Below are positions 4,670-6,042 of a stretch of DNA of 6,042 nt, one piece after another. The position numbers and the translations under genes are program-made. Where the stretch lies: contig JAJDBI010000237.1 of NCBI GenBank assembly GCA_029261435.1, positions 1-6,042 on the forward strand, written 5' to 3'. Under the pieces are notes generated by a model. The model was not told the DNA's origin and did not search any database. It was given only the letters and a program-made list of their open reading frames with translations. Every line of letters starts with the position of its first letter. Positions within the stretch are counted from its first letter, which is position 1. Source of the stretch: Nitrospinaceae bacterium. GTDB lineage: Bacteria; Nitrospinota; Nitrospinia; Nitrospinales; VA-1.

Positions 4670-6042
4670 TTAGAGATCCTGAATAAAACGTTGCGCGTAG
4701 GAACGAATGTTTTTCCCGTTTAGCACATGAAACCGCCTGACTTTTTCGATAGTCTGATTAGAGAACCGTTTCAAGGGAATATGGATGATTTTTTTACCGT
4801 ATCTTTTGGCAAGTCTTCGCCATGTTAGCTGCGGCGCACAGGGTGCGATAACGGTGACATGCTTTTCTTTAGAATGAAAAAAAGCCGCTTCAAGAAGCCT
4901 CTCCTCGAGAGTGACAGAGAAATGAATGCGAGGGTCCTGCCAAATATCTGGAATAGGACGGGGAGGATAGATCATCATACAACCACCATAAGTGGCCTGG
5001 CCGATGCCCGGCCCGACTAAATCGTCCATATACTGGGTGGCATAAAAACATAAAGTAGATTCCTCGTTATGCTCAGCGTACCAGGTTTGGCACCAGTTAT
5101 ATTTATCCGGCTCGGGTTCAGGATCAAAGAGGAAGACAATAATTTCAACCTGGCCTCTGGACGGAGGAATCTCTTTCACATAAATATCTCCCGTATACCA
5201 GTGACGCAAAGTGTCTCTGATATCTATGCCATCCTTCACCGATGAAGTGAATTTTTCTGTCCGAGCAAGATCGTGGCTCAATAGAAGTTTAGTTTGTTCA
5301 CGTACATGGGTATTCAGGTTCTCAATTTTTTCATCCTCGGGAGGCCAGGAGCATTGACCATGAGGGTCCCAGTGATGTTGCCACTTTTCCTGAGATTTAG
5401 TGTCGGGCTCAGGCTTTAAATTCAGTGTACGCCATTCAAAATAGGTTTCTGATAGACGATTCTTCATGCTGACTGGCTTGGCTCCTTCTTCATTCGGAAG
5501 AGCTTGATCGATTCCCAGCGAAAGGGTATCTGGCAAATTATCCGTTGGTTCGAAAGGGTATTCTCTGGCCGCTTCCAATACGGCAATGGCAAAAGGGTCC
5601 CCCCCAAACTGTTTGGCCGCATTTACCAGGGTATAAAGATCTGGTAGGAGTCGAGACTCCATCAAAGTCAGGTTGCGGAGGTATTGTAAGAGAATCTGGA
5701 ATGTCTGGGAGGTTAGATTGTGATAACGAATTTTGTGTTTTTTTATGAACAATTCACGCGCGCGTAAGAGAATTTCCTTTACACCGTCAACCGGTGCATT
5801 ATTGTCGGGTCGCAACTCCTGACGCTTCTTTTCATACAAATACGTCACATAGGGCAGCTCAGTGAGTGCGAAGAACAAAGTTTGTTTATCTACACCTTGT
5901 AATGCAGGCAGGCCTACCGCTTTTTGTGGTGAACTGACCTCCAATCGCTCATCATAGGATTCCTTGATCCAGGGCCAGTCCAGGATGGAACATATGAAAA
6001 TTACATTTGAATAATCCAATTCCAGTTGATGAAGTTGGTAGG
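4670..6042 (-). CDS. Large uncharacterised protein, N-terminus beyond the window
   Basis: I cannot name this protein. The frame is open to the right edge, giving 456 visible codons ending in TAA. The first in-frame Met comes about 127 codons in, and the TTG at 6019 lies inside continuous sequence (YQLHQLE before LDYSNVIFICSILDW), so the true start is probably outside. Numbering from that TTG, residues 4-18 look like a buried strand followed by an aromatic turn. Residues 42-160 are mainly helical. A polar, charged segment (195-235) contains HWDPHGQCSWPPEDEKIE. Residues 270-300 hold LRHWYTGDIYVKEIPP and a strand VEIIVFLFDP. YATQYMDDLVGPGIGQATYGGCMMIYPPRP (326-355) is rich in glycine and aromatics. 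A basic C-terminal part (387-449) starts with a strand HVTVIAPCAP. No membrane segment or nucleotide-binding loop is evident. The GNAT gene follows after 5 nt, probably in the same operon. The coding call is strong; the function is unknown. Confidence 0.85.
   Translation of the reverse strand, partial: YQLHQLELDYSNVIFICSILDWPWIKESYDERLEVSSPQKAVGLPALQGVDKQTLFFALTELPYVTYLYEKKRQELRPDNNAPVDGVKEILLRARELFIKKHKIRYHNLTSQTFQILLQYLRNLTLMESRLLPDLYTLVNAAKQFGGDPFAIAVLEAAREYPFEPTDNLPDTLSLGIDQALPNEEGAKPVSMKNRLSETYFEWRTLNLKPEPDTKSQEKWQHHWDPHGQCSWPPEDEKIENLNTHVREQTKLLLSHDLARTEKFTSSVKDGIDIRDTLRHWYTGDIYVKEIPPSRGQVEIIVFLFDPEPEPDKYNWCQTWYAEHNEESTLCFYATQYMDDLVGPGIGQATYGGCMMIYPPRPIPDIWQDPRIHFSVTLEERLLEAAFFHSKEKHVTVIAPCAPQLTWRRLAKRYGKKIIHIPLKRFSNQTIEKVRRFHVLNGKNIRSYAQRFIQDL

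Overview
The window looks like an ordinary chromosomal segment of a Gram-negative-type bacterium with moderate, slightly AT-leaning base composition. It is gene-dense, with short spacers. I see no tRNA, rRNA, transposase, integrase, CRISPR array or phage gene. The recognisable genes are housekeeping: an M32 carboxypeptidase, the lipid II flippase MurJ and a ThrH-type phosphatase. The sequence alone does not fix the taxon. A proteobacterium, or a lineage such as Nitrospinota, would fit, but that is only a guess.

Layout from left to right. (1) Positions 1-1164, plus strand: the C-terminal 40% or so of an M32 carboxypeptidase, followed 10 nt later by a small membrane protein with an N-terminal four-cysteine zinc ribbon, one membrane segment and a C-terminal SH3-like domain. 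(2) Positions 1169-3387, minus strand: murJ then thrH, apparently one transcription unit read right to left. It converges on the first pair with a 4-nt gap. (3) Positions 3388-3602: an AT-rich divergent intergenic region with a strong extended -10 promoter reading right and a weaker one reading left into murJ. (4) Positions 3603-4184, plus strand: an unrecognised soluble protein of 193 aa. (5) Positions 4203-6042, minus strand: a large unrecognised protein that runs off the right edge, followed by a GNAT acetyltransferase with a 5-nt gap. This pair converges on the 193-aa gene with an 18-nt gap.

Functionally, MurJ flips the peptidoglycan precursor lipid II across the inner membrane, and ThrH acts in serine/threonine metabolism. 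The SH3-like membrane protein may face the cell wall. No pathway clearly links all the genes.

The points most worth a second look are a terminator-like hairpin plus T-run inside the murJ coding sequence, the zinc-ribbon/TM/SH3 protein, and the two proteins of unknown function (193 aa and more than 450 aa). I did not find a convincing new multi-gene system.
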